Source of the DNA: Legionella bononiensis
GTDB lineage: Bacteria > Pseudomonadota > Gammaproteobacteria > Legionellales > Legionellaceae
DNA length: 64,000 nt
Assembly (NCBI RefSeq): GCF_016786215.1
Contig: NZ_JADOBG010000022.1
Span: forward strand, 186,001-250,000
Direction: 5' to 3'
The translations under genes and the position numbers were made by a program. Shown piece by piece: positions 1 to 8,025 of the stretch (positions are counted from its first letter, which is position 1; each line of letters opens with the position of its first letter). The notes beneath the pieces were generated by a model. It had not been told where the DNA came from, made no database searches, and saw nothing but the letters and a program-made list of their open reading frames with translations.

Positions 1-54
1 TTTCCTCATAACCGCATTATTCGTCTGCTCGCCACCCCTTTTAATGAGATTTGA
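1..54 (+). CDS. Possible C-terminal tail of a gene entering from upstream (partial)
   Basis: Frame 1 is open from the first base for 17 codons and ends in TGA at 52-54, reading FPHNRIIRLLATPFNEI. The composition looks like a normal protein end, but the stretch is short enough to be chance. No family is recognisable. It would be the 3' end of a + strand gene lying left of the window. Confidence 0.3.
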   Translation, partial: FPHNRIIRLLATPFNEI

Positions 55-423
55 TGTTATACCAGAATAAAACCTTCCTTTTTTATAATTTACAATGTGC
101 TGATAGGAATATTGGTTTATGATTTTTTAGGTATTGGACTTACCGTTCATGGACCTTCCTACTTCGCGGAGGGTGACGAAGATGGCATGCAGAAGGTGTC
201 AAGTGACAGCCGAGGGTGACGTATAAAAAATGAGAATCGTTAAAAGACAAGCCGCTCCAGGTGTGTGAGTTATGGGGCACGTGTCAACAGACCCGAATGA
301 AGTAACAATTTATTTATAACTTTAATGACCGATTCGAGATAATTTTACTGGTAATTCAATGCTAACTGATTTAAATTATCCCTGTTTTAAAATAATAATA
401 TACATGGAATGAGTTACTAAATC
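55..423. other. Intergenic region without a recognisable gene
   Basis: No convincing open frame is present. Around 165-225 there is a degenerate repeat-like segment in which GAGGGTGACG occurs twice about 50 bases apart. The last 60 bases are very AT-rich and probably carry the promoter of the outer-membrane protein gene at 424. Nothing else is seen. Confidence 0.4.
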
Positions 424-1161
424 ATGAAAAAATTAACCCTGCTCTCTTTGTTATCTGCATTATCGTTCAGTTCTGTGATCCATGCCGGAGGTATGGGCGA
501 TTCAAATTTCTGCTGTGCTGCGTTTTTTTCCCTTGAAGGCGGATATACCTGGAATACAATAGATGGATATGATTTTGCTATTGTTGGCACTAATACTGTT
601 ATCACTTCACAAATTACCAATGATCAATATACTGCCCGTTTAGCAGCAGGCATGCTGAGCATGTTTGATGATCAATTTGGAGCAACTGGAGAGTTAGGTT
701 GGGGATACTATGGAAAAACCACTCTTAACCCCGTAGGATTCGGTGCAGCCGCCCAGGCGCCTGCTAATTTAACCATGAGCCACACAATAAGCGGATTTGA
801 TGCTTTATTAGGTATTGCTTACATGCAACCTTATTACAGTTTATCCTTAAAGGCAGGAGCCATGATCCAAAACATGCAGACGCACACTACTGCCGTGTTC
901 TCCCCAGCCTTTGCATTTCCGCTGATCAACAGCTACAGCGAAAAGAACAACCAGACAGCGGTTTTACCAGAAATAAAATTAGGTGCAGCCTATAACTTTA
1001 ATGAAAATTGGGCTTTGACCGGTTCTTATCTATTCGCCTTAGGCTCAAATCCCAAAACAACCGGGGCGTTTAACCTGAATACCTTGACCGGAAGTTTCAA
1101 TCTGAACAATCAAAATCCAACACTAAACTCCCTGTTAATCGGTGTCCAATATACCGTTTAA
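424..1161 (+). CDS. Small outer-membrane beta-barrel protein, Legionella OMP type
   Basis: The 245-residue protein starts with a Sec signal peptide (MKK, hydrophobic core, cleavage near IHA-GG, about residue 22). The rest alternates polar and hydrophobic residues in strand-length runs with Gly and aromatic residues, and ends in VQYTV, close to the aromatic C-terminal signature used for barrel insertion. The family is common in Legionella and is expected to be an 8-10-stranded surface barrel of unknown ligand. It is related in style to the barrels at 31172, 32275 and 50998. A strong hairpin terminator follows at 1182. The start ATG precedes a complete signal peptide, so the start is secure. 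Confidence 0.75.
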   Translation: MKKLTLLSLLSALSFSSVIHAGGMGDSNFCCAAFFSLEGGYTWNTIDGYDFAIVGTNTVITSQITNDQYTARLAAGMLSMFDDQFGATGELGWGYYGKTTLNPVGFGAAAQAPANLTMSHTISGFDALLGIAYMQPYYSLSLKAGAMIQNMQTHTTAVFSPAFAFPLINSYSEKNNQTAVLPEIKLGAAYNFNENWALTGSYLFALGSNPKTTGAFNLNTLTGSFNLNNQNPTLNSLLIGVQYTV

Positions 1162-1181
1162 CCTGAAATCTAAACGATAAT

Positions 1182-1207
1182 AAAAGGCTCCTTGGAGCCT
1201 TTTTTAT
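1182..1207 (+). terminator. Rho-independent terminator after the OMP gene
   Basis: A perfect 10-bp stem (AAAAGGCTCC pairing with GGAGCCTTTT) with a two-base loop is followed by a T run. It lies 20 bases after the stop at 1161 and may also serve the convergent gene ending at 1241. Confidence 0.8.
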
Positions 1208-1240
1208 TGATGAATGATTCAAAACTGCCGAAATCACTGG

Positions 1241-1975
1241 CTAGAAAAAAAGCAGATATTTATTATAATCAGTAATGAATTGTTGACTGTTACGGTACTG
1301 AGTCAATGCCCGGTTAATTTCTTCCAACAAAGTTTGATCCTTTGAGTTTACAGCAACAGCCACTAAAGATTCAAAATGTAAGGGGCTACCAAAATCTTCA
1401 ATCAAATCTGACGAGTTGTTACTCCAATAAGATGCCGTGTAGGTATCAACAAATGCAAATCCAATTTTACCTCTGTTGAGAGCGTCAATCATTTCATCAT
1501 CCTGACCATACAGAGAAACAATTGGGTTTTTGATTTTTAATGTATTGATGTGTTGTTGGTAAGATTCATCAGTAATGCCAATTTTTTGATTATATAGAAG
1601 ATCAATTATAAATGGATTTTTTACATATTTTTTTAATCCAATCACGTGGGTTATATTAATTAAATAAGGAATGGAAAAGTTAACTTTTGAAGCACGCTTA
1701 TCTGTAATGACCAGATCACTAACGGCGAGATCTACGGTACCATTTTCGACCTCATCCAGCAGTCTATCCCGTTTAAATGCTATCAGTTCACAATCAAATC
1801 TCAGGGTTCTGCAAACGTACCGAATCATGGAAACGTCAAATCCATCAAAATGAGTTGGATCTAATTGGATTACAAATGGAGGATCAAAATGAGAAACGCC
1901 AATTTTTAATGTTCGTCCATAAGTGCATAATGGCAGCAGAAATAGTAACATTATTATGCAATATTTTCTCACCAT
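1241..1975 (-). CDS. Periplasmic solute-binding protein, amino-acid ABC transporter type (SBP_bac_3)
   Basis: The 244-residue protein has a signal peptide (MVRKYCIIMLLFLLPLCTYGR) and then the family 3 binding fold. Typical features are the opening LKIGVSHFDPPFV, GFDVSMIRYVCR, the hinge segment VDLAVSDLVITDKR followed by FSIPYL, and a KIGITDESY strand in the second lobe. Length is normal for ArtJ/HisJ-like proteins. It should capture an amino acid or related small molecule in the periplasm. No permease or ATPase gene is adjacent, so it is an orphan here and the ligand cannot be deduced. An AAGGA ribosome site sits 7 bases before the ATG. Confidence 0.8.
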   Translation of the reverse strand: MVRKYCIIMLLFLLPLCTYGRTLKIGVSHFDPPFVIQLDPTHFDGFDVSMIRYVCRTLRFDCELIAFKRDRLLDEVENGTVDLAVSDLVITDKRASKVNFSIPYLINITHVIGLKKYVKNPFIIDLLYNQKIGITDESYQQHINTLKIKNPIVSLYGQDDEMIDALNRGKIGFAFVDTYTASYWSNNSSDLIEDFGSPLHFESLVAVAVNSKDQTLLEEINRALTQYRNSQQFITDYNKYLLFF

Positions 1976-2224
1976 CGCATCATCCTTGGTCTTTTGATTT
2001 AATTATAGAACATATTAATCAAAAAATACCTGATTCATCAAAACTTTAAATAACAGAGAATTCCTATGTTCGTAAAGTGACACGCCCCGCAATTCCATAA
2101 ACATTATGAATACAAGAGTACCTTAATACTCGCAATCTTCAACAGTTCTGATTTGACTTTAATGGATCTCAATTTGTATAATGTGCCTCCTTTTAGATCA
2201 AAAACACAATCCAAGGTAGTTACA

Positions 2225-3754
2225 ATGCCCTTTACTTATAACAGCATCTTTGATGGTCCTAACGTAATAACTAAAAAAGATTTATGTGAGCTATTAAATC
2301 TTGACACCTCAAGACCCAATCTTGCATTCAGTCCTGCCGAAATAAATAAAGCCTATAGAGTTCGGGCCTTAAGATTTCATCCTGATGGCCAACAGGCTCG
2401 ATATGAGCAACCTATTCCTGTGCCGGTCTGTAATACTCTAATTGGAGACATTAAGTTAGCCAGAGATTACATGCTCGCTGGTGAAGACAATATTCCAGGC
2501 AAAGCATTTAAAGACAATCTCGCTCAATTTGAACCATCAGACTGGATAAGTACTCTGACTGATATGCTGAAGGCGACGAAAGATGGATCTGTAACCCTGA
2601 CGCAAACAGTAAGTTGGCTCTATTTCTTCAGCAGCAGTCTTTTGGTGACCATACCCCTGTCAACCTATTCCGATGGACAATTAAATTTTCGTTATATCAA
2701 TACTTTTTCGAAACAATTAGCTGCCATTCGACCATTTCTAAAGGATATTGACGGCAGTTCAGTTGCGGTATTTTTACTGATCCTCCGTGATTATATTAGC
2801 AGTGCTGAACAAATAAACACGGAAGAAATCCTGGCTCGAATTAAAGAAATATCCCCAGAACTTCTTGATTCCATCGCTGAACAGAAGAAACTGGATGCAC
2901 TGCTTCTGGCAATTGCTGAAGCCGGTCAGGAATTAAAACTCACCCTTACGGATGAGTTCATCAATCAACTTCAATACATCATTGGTTTTTGGCCACAACT
3001 TGTTGCTAACATGCCGACATGGAAAAACATTATGAATGTTTTTTTCATCTCAACACTATTTACCGCAACCAGTTTACCCAAGTTTTTCAATGCATTAAAA
3101 GTAATAGCCGAAATAATCATTCAACAAAAAGGCTGGATACCGTTTTTGTTAACCGCCCTGCCCTTGTTGCTATTAAGTGCTTTAATGTTACCCGTTAACC
3201 TTGCAGTGCAACTGGCTCTTCCTCTTGCATGGATTAGCTTAAAAGCAACTTATCACATAATAACCAACGGTTTTCTTGTGCTGTTTTCAGGCATTAACCT
3301 CTTGTTATCACTGCTGCCAAACAGTAATAACTCCACTACAATGGCAGCATTCTCACTCTTTGAGGGAAGCTTTAATTTAATTGTACGATTAAGCCTTAAC
3401 ATCGCGATTGAAACGCTGGATTCTGTTATTTTTGTATTAAGCAATAAAAGTCCACTAAGTTCACTACAGACAAGCTTGAATACAGGTTTTGATTATATGC
3501 TGGATTCTTTACGTCCTGAAATCAAACCGACAGAACAGTTGGAGCATGAAAACGAAACACGTGCTTTAGTGCCATTTGAAGGTCAGACTGAAATTCCAAA
3601 AGTGCGAACTCAAGAGCCGGCTCAACAATTTGGGTTCTTTCCTAACAGTAAATTATTCAATGACGAAGACGTATGGCTTAATAATCTGCTTAACGACATT
3701 TCAGCAGCAGAGCGTACTGAATCTGAAATGGCCAACAACTTAGCCGTCCAGTAA
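2225..3754 (+). CDS. Membrane protein with N-terminal J-domain-like region, candidate Dot/Icm effector
   Basis: The frame is open from 2153 (TTG) and contains an ATG at 2162, but only the ATG at 2225 has a ribosome site (AAGG about 8 bases upstream), giving 509 residues. Residues about 18-85 look like a J-domain: DLCELLNL, then FSPAEINKAYRVRALR leading to HPD at 52-54, then a third helix. The HPD tripeptide is what stimulates Hsp70 ATPase. The region after it carries an inserted loop, so the domain is atypical. Residues about 265-370 form three or more hydrophobic segments. The C-terminus is acidic (AAERTESEMANN), like Dot/Icm signals. Inference: a J-protein anchored in a host or bacterial membrane that recruits Hsp70. 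Confidence 0.6.
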   Translation: MPFTYNSIFDGPNVITKKDLCELLNLDTSRPNLAFSPAEINKAYRVRALRFHPDGQQARYEQPIPVPVCNTLIGDIKLARDYMLAGEDNIPGKAFKDNLAQFEPSDWISTLTDMLKATKDGSVTLTQTVSWLYFFSSSLLVTIPLSTYSDGQLNFRYINTFSKQLAAIRPFLKDIDGSSVAVFLLILRDYISSAEQINTEEILARIKEISPELLDSIAEQKKLDALLLAIAEAGQELKLTLTDEFINQLQYIIGFWPQLVANMPTWKNIMNVFFISTLFTATSLPKFFNALKVIAEIIIQQKGWIPFLLTALPLLLLSALMLPVNLAVQLALPLAWISLKATYHIITNGFLVLFSGINLLLSLLPNSNNSTTMAAFSLFEGSFNLIVRLSLNIAIETLDSVIFVLSNKSPLSSLQTSLNTGFDYMLDSLRPEIKPTEQLEHENETRALVPFEGQTEIPKVRTQEPAQQFGFFPNSKLFNDEDVWLNNLLNDISAAERTESEMANNLAVQ

Positions 3755-3777
3755 CTTATATTCCCAGCAACTCAACT

Positions 3778-3806
3778 AAATAGTCCTCCTTTCAGGAGGA
3801 TTATTT
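3778..3806 (+). terminator. Hairpin terminator after the J-domain gene
   Basis: An inverted repeat (AATAGTCCTCCT, loop TTC, AGGAGGATTATT) lies 24 bases after the stop at 3754. The T tract is interrupted, so strength is uncertain. Confidence 0.6.
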
Positions 3807-3889
3807 CATGTCAATTCCATGCCTAATTGATTAAATATTCACCTTGTGATAACATGTGTTTTTTTTAATCTTTATGGTCATAAATAAAA

Positions 3890-6235
3890 ATGATAGCACA
3901 ACATGATACAACTATTATAAATCAAGAAAATGACAAAAAAGCTCTTAGTGACGAGTTAAAGCAATTAATAAACTATGTTCAGTTAAGGGGAAATGAATAT
4001 CATGCTGCAGATGAACCATTTAAACCATTCATATTGGGCACATCGCTAAACGCAATACAAAAAAGCCTGAATAATCCAGTTTTACAAAGGATCAACTCAG
4101 CTCAAACCATCCTGAGATATTTGGTTGAAGTCATTAAATTACAAAGAACGATACAACCCCATCTGACCGAAGTACACAATCCCCTGATTACTAAAATAAT
4201 TGACAGTGAATTTATTCTGTTGCAAAACGTTATAACAATGACACAAAGTGACAGCAGTTCCCTGCCATTGGATCAGTCCTGGAGAATCTTTGGCAAGATG
4301 AGTGAACTCTTTACTCAGTTAACCTCTGAAGAACTGCCAACTACCAAAGCGACTGAAGTTAAAGAAGCGCTCGATAAGGTTCACGCTGACTTATCTTCAC
4401 GAGATATTCAACAAAAAATTGATAAACAACTTGCGCTTTTAAATTCCCTGCATGCGGATACCGATATTGATTACGATGACTTTATAGAGCTGATAACCTC
4501 TATCAAGGAACAGTTAATAACATTAAAACAAGAAGCTCAATCAGCCAATCTTGTTTCATCAATCAATCTGATCTCCGAGGCGTTTCAACAAATCGATATA
4601 AAATTAGCCCTGTTTATAAAAAGAGAGCTGGATAATGCCATAGAACAGATACAAAAAAATCCCTGGGCCACCGTATATAAAAAACAACAACTGTACTTCG
4701 ATATCCTCAAGCCACTGAGTAAACTCCTTGGTGTGTTTACACAATTGGAATTGTCGGAAGCAGACAAACGAAACTATATTCATCATTTACATGCAGGATA
4801 TGAATTATGTCATGATGACGATTTTTTAAATCTTCTCGAACGATGTGCTGGTTTATTCTACAGCCAGGATGAATCACAATTACGACCAATAACCCTCTTT
4901 ATTAATCAAACCCGAGAAAGCGTTAATCCTGCTCGTTCAATTCTTAAAAAGAAACGTGTTCATTTTAGTGAGATAGATCAGACAGAGCCTGTTGAGTCCA
5001 CCAAAGAAACAGCGCAACATATTCCCAAAAAACGCAGGCTGAAAGATTCAGAATCTACCGAACAACCCGATTCACTTATAATAAAATCATTTGTTGATAT
5101 CCTGACCCCCGTACTTAAACCAGGTGAAATGACCTCCAGAAAATTTACCGCGGCAATGTTCTGCTCTCTTGGTAAAGACATCTGGGCACTCAAGGAATTA
5201 AATGCCAGTATCAAAATTACAATAAACTATGAATTGGTACAGCGTGCTCTGAAATTGTGTCCACTTACTGAACAGAATTTATTAAAAAGCCTTCAAGATC
5301 AATTATCCAGGTTACGCAATAAGTTTCAAAGACAGCTCGAAGATTTGGATAAATTTAGTTCGACAAGTACCCAATCCTTTACGGATGATGCTTTATCTCA
5401 GGATGATTTTAAAAATATTCTATCGGACATTGTGAATCAATTAAAGATTTATACTGAGCCAAAGTTAATTGATGGTGTTGTTGAACTGTTGATCAACAAA
5501 TGGATGGCAGGCTTAAGAGCGGATGGGTTTATCTTAGCCAGGCATATAGAGCAAATGGAACAAGGAATCCAGGGACGTAGCCAAAGCAGTGTCATAACTT
5601 CTGCAGCTCAAACATCAACCCAACCAAGCAGTACCAGGACCTTTAAGTGCCTCAGCGATGCACTTACTCATGCAACTGCAGCTGAATTTAATCAACACCT
5701 GACTCACCTAAAAAGCAGAATGACAGATTCTACTACCTATCTGAATTACCTGGTTAACAAAATAAATGGTAGTACCGTATTACACAAAGCTCTGAAAAAT
5801 GAACAGTTCAACAATAAGGAAAATCTGTTAGCCTACATTAACGAAGTAAAATCTTTATTTGGTGCAGATACACCTTCATTCCACTCATTCCTGGTATCTC
5901 AAACATCATCAGGTTTTACCTTTTTACATCAGATTGCAACTCTTGGTAATTTATCTTTACTCAAGTCATTTACTGATCTGCTCAAAAATGAATTAGGGAG
6001 CGAAGGTTATGTAAAGGCACTTAGAATATTTACTACCAAAGGATATACTCCATCTTGCCAATCCAGAGTAACACACCATGAAGAGATAAATACTTTTCTT
6101 AATAATGAACGTAAAAACTATCCAGTGATTACTCGACGTCATCCTGAACGAGATGCATTTTTTAAACCTCATATTGAAGCAGTGATGACAAATCCGGTTC
6201 AAGTTAGAGCGGAGCATTTCGCGAGCTCAATGTAA
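3890..6235 (+). CDS. Candidate effector with SILK-RVxF PP1-docking motif, NLS-like motif and ankyrin-like C-terminus
   Basis: This 781-residue protein has no signal peptide or membrane segment. Residues 1-340 are mostly helical and match no family I recognise. Residues 350-359 read SILKKKRVHF: SILK (350-353) and RVxF (KRVHF, 355-359) are the two classical docking motifs of protein phosphatase 1 regulators, followed by the acidic SEID. Residues 379-385 are PKKRRLK, an SV40-type nuclear localisation signal, in a low-complexity linker. Residues about 615-740 contain two ankyrin-like units (NGSTVLHKAL; SGFTFLHQIATLGNLSLL). Inference: a translocated host-targeting protein that may bind PP1 and enter the nucleus. 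The ATG at 3890 is the first in frame; its ribosome site is weak. The same strand carries the J-domain gene 135 bp upstream. Confidence 0.65.
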   Translation: MIAQHDTTIINQENDKKALSDELKQLINYVQLRGNEYHAADEPFKPFILGTSLNAIQKSLNNPVLQRINSAQTILRYLVEVIKLQRTIQPHLTEVHNPLITKIIDSEFILLQNVITMTQSDSSSLPLDQSWRIFGKMSELFTQLTSEELPTTKATEVKEALDKVHADLSSRDIQQKIDKQLALLNSLHADTDIDYDDFIELITSIKEQLITLKQEAQSANLVSSINLISEAFQQIDIKLALFIKRELDNAIEQIQKNPWATVYKKQQLYFDILKPLSKLLGVFTQLELSEADKRNYIHHLHAGYELCHDDDFLNLLERCAGLFYSQDESQLRPITLFINQTRESVNPARSILKKKRVHFSEIDQTEPVESTKETAQHIPKKRRLKDSESTEQPDSLIIKSFVDILTPVLKPGEMTSRKFTAAMFCSLGKDIWALKELNASIKITINYELVQRALKLCPLTEQNLLKSLQDQLSRLRNKFQRQLEDLDKFSSTSTQSFTDDALSQDDFKNILSDIVNQLKIYTEPKLIDGVVELLINKWMAGLRADGFILARHIEQMEQGIQGRSQSSVITSAAQTSTQPSSTRTFKCLSDALTHATAAEFNQHLTHLKSRMTDSTTYLNYLVNKINGSTVLHKALKNEQFNNKENLLAYINEVKSLFGADTPSFHSFLVSQTSSGFTFLHQIATLGNLSLLKSFTDLLKNELGSEGYVKALRIFTTKGYTPSCQSRVTHHEEINTFLNNERKNYPVITRRHPERDAFFKPHIEAVMTNPVQVRAEHFASSM

Positions 6236-6253
6236 TTAATAATTGCTTTCAGT

Positions 6254-6293
6254 ATGGTATGCAAGAAAGCACAGCTGTAGTACAGCATACCAT
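6254..6293. terminator. Inverted repeat downstream of the PP1-motif gene
   Basis: ATGGTATGC (6254-6262) pairs with GCATACCAT (6285-6293) across a 22-base loop, starting 19 bases after the stop. There is no T run, so it may be a transcript-end hairpin or a repeat fragment. Between 6310 and 6400 lies CGTCATCCCGAACACCGTGA, a fragment of a dispersed repeat. Confidence 0.35.
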
Positions 6294-6430
6294 CGTATCA
6301 AAGTACAGGAAACGTCATCCCGAACACCGTGAGAAACTTAAATGAAGAGGCTTTGTAGTTTCACACGATGTTCGGCTTGTTTTGTTCACGGGCCAAAGAG
6401 AAGTTATGAAGTATACTTAAAACCGACTTC

Positions 6431-6949
6431 TCACTCTTTTACGCAACGAAACGACATCATGTAATCCAAAATAATCTGAACAGATTCATCAATGGTCTGT
6501 ATCGAAGTATCAAGCGTCAATGATCTGGACTCCCAGGGTTCATAATGACGATCAATCACCTCCTGCCAGCTCGGAAGCGTTTGATCAGGAATATCGGATT
6601 TCCTGGATTCTATTCTATTTTTATGTTCATTTTGGTTGGAACAAACAAACTCAACTTCAATAAAATCAGCTTTTGCTGCTCGCGCTACTTTTTGCCATTC
6701 CTGTCGAGTGATACCCAGTGGATTTACTGAGTCTGCAATGACGCTTATACCCAAACGTAAATTTTCTTCAGCAAGCGCGTAACAGATCAAATACCCTTCT
6801 GGTCCAATAAGCTGCCCCTTATCAATAAAGCCTTTCAACACCTGTTCTACTGTATCCACACGCAAATACATGGCGTTTAAATGACTGGCAAGTCGTTTTG
6901 AAATAGTAGTTTTTCCTGTTCCAGGAAGCCCGCCTATAATAATCAGCAT
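6431..6949 (-). CDS. Small P-loop ATPase/kinase (AAA_33-like)
   Basis: The 172-residue protein begins with a Walker A motif, GGLPGTGKTT, at residues 6-15, followed by ISKRLASHLNAMYLRVDTVEQVL, the pattern of gluconate/nucleoside-type or zeta-toxin-like small kinases. DSVNPLGITRQEWQKVARAA and VEFVCSNQNEHKNRIESR match the later lid and substrate region. It probably phosphorylates a small molecule using ATP in the cytoplasm; the substrate is not readable. Single gene, divergent from the gene at 7036. Confidence 0.7.
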   Translation of the reverse strand: MLIIIGGLPGTGKTTISKRLASHLNAMYLRVDTVEQVLKGFIDKGQLIGPEGYLICYALAEENLRLGISVIADSVNPLGITRQEWQKVARAAKADFIEVEFVCSNQNEHKNRIESRKSDIPDQTLPSWQEVIDRHYEPWESRSLTLDTSIQTIDESVQIILDYMMSFRCVKE

Positions 6950-7035
6950 TAATTTACCTATTTACTTATTGATAATTCATCATCTAATATGATTTGGATA
7001 AATCGCTTAAACGTTGTAATTCACCTAGAGTGTAC

Positions 7036-7941
7036 ATGAAAAACTATTTTTGTTTACTGTTGTTTCATTTAATTCTATTGGTACTGCTTCCATTAAATCT
7101 TTATGCCACAAATCAAGAGACTAACACATCCGATACAAGTCAACCTCCAAGTTTAGGAAATTTTGGCTTACCCTCCTCACAACAACCCAGTCCACTGGTT
7201 TCATTTGGACAAAATATAATCAACAAAGGACAACGTCAACTATTTATGGAGCAAACCTATATACAAGCACCAGTACAACACTTTACAACGGGCACCCCTT
7301 CTTTTCTCTACGGACTTTATGACACTGCATCACTTTTTATCAGCTTGCCTGTAGCAATGAGTTATAAAGAAGACCTGGATCATTCCTCCGGTGTATCTGA
7401 TGCATTAATTCAATTAGAATATGCCTTTTGGAATACATCCAATAGTCAATTTACGACACAAGCTACTGTTGTAGCCAATGCCACACTTCCCACGGGCTCG
7501 CTGGAGAAATCACCGCCTACAGGTGTCGGCTCTCCTACGTTTTTTTTAGGCAGTACCTACAATTTCACTTCAGTAAACTGGTATGGTTTTGTATCACCAG
7601 GGGTCATACTCACCCCAATGCATAATTATTTCAAACCAGGGACACAATATTTTTATCAGACAGGATTAAGCAGAACGCTTCTTAGCGCACCCAATAAATA
7701 TATTTTTGCGACCTTAGTGGAGTTGAATGGAATAATCACCGAAAAAGCCACACTATTTGGTCAGTCTTTGCCCGATACTGGGGGAAAGATTTTAGGGATT
7801 ACTCCATCCCTCTGGTTTTCAACGAAACAGTTAACCCTTCAGCTGGGTGTTGGATTACCCTTGGTTCAGCATTTAAATGGAGATCAACCTCAAAACAATT
7901 ATATTCTTATTGGTAATATAGCCTGGATTTTTAACTCCTGA
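7036..7941 (+). CDS. Predicted outer-membrane beta-barrel protein (transporter-like)
   Basis: The frame opens with TTG at 6994, but the ATG at 7036 begins a proper signal peptide (MKNYFCLLLFHLILLVLLPLNLYA), so that start is preferred, giving about 301 residues. After a Pro/Gln/Ser-rich linker the chain alternates in barrel style (FTTQATVVANATLPTGS, YFYQTGLSRTLL, LTLQLGVGLPL) and ends IAWIFNS. The pattern resembles proteins annotated as phenol/alkane-type or general outer-membrane channels; the substrate is unknown. It shares a layout with the protein at 54883. No operon partner. Confidence 0.6.
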   Translation: MKNYFCLLLFHLILLVLLPLNLYATNQETNTSDTSQPPSLGNFGLPSSQQPSPLVSFGQNIINKGQRQLFMEQTYIQAPVQHFTTGTPSFLYGLYDTASLFISLPVAMSYKEDLDHSSGVSDALIQLEYAFWNTSNSQFTTQATVVANATLPTGSLEKSPPTGVGSPTFFLGSTYNFTSVNWYGFVSPGVILTPMHNYFKPGTQYFYQTGLSRTLLSAPNKYIFATLVELNGIITEKATLFGQSLPDTGGKILGITPSLWFSTKQLTLQLGVGLPLVQHLNGDQPQNNYILIGNIAWIFNS

Positions 7942-8025
7942 TAACTGATGAACTAAACAGTTTGAGGACCACATTCAACAAGAGTCAAGGCGTATCAAAA
8001 ACAGGCATATAACACTGCCATAAGG

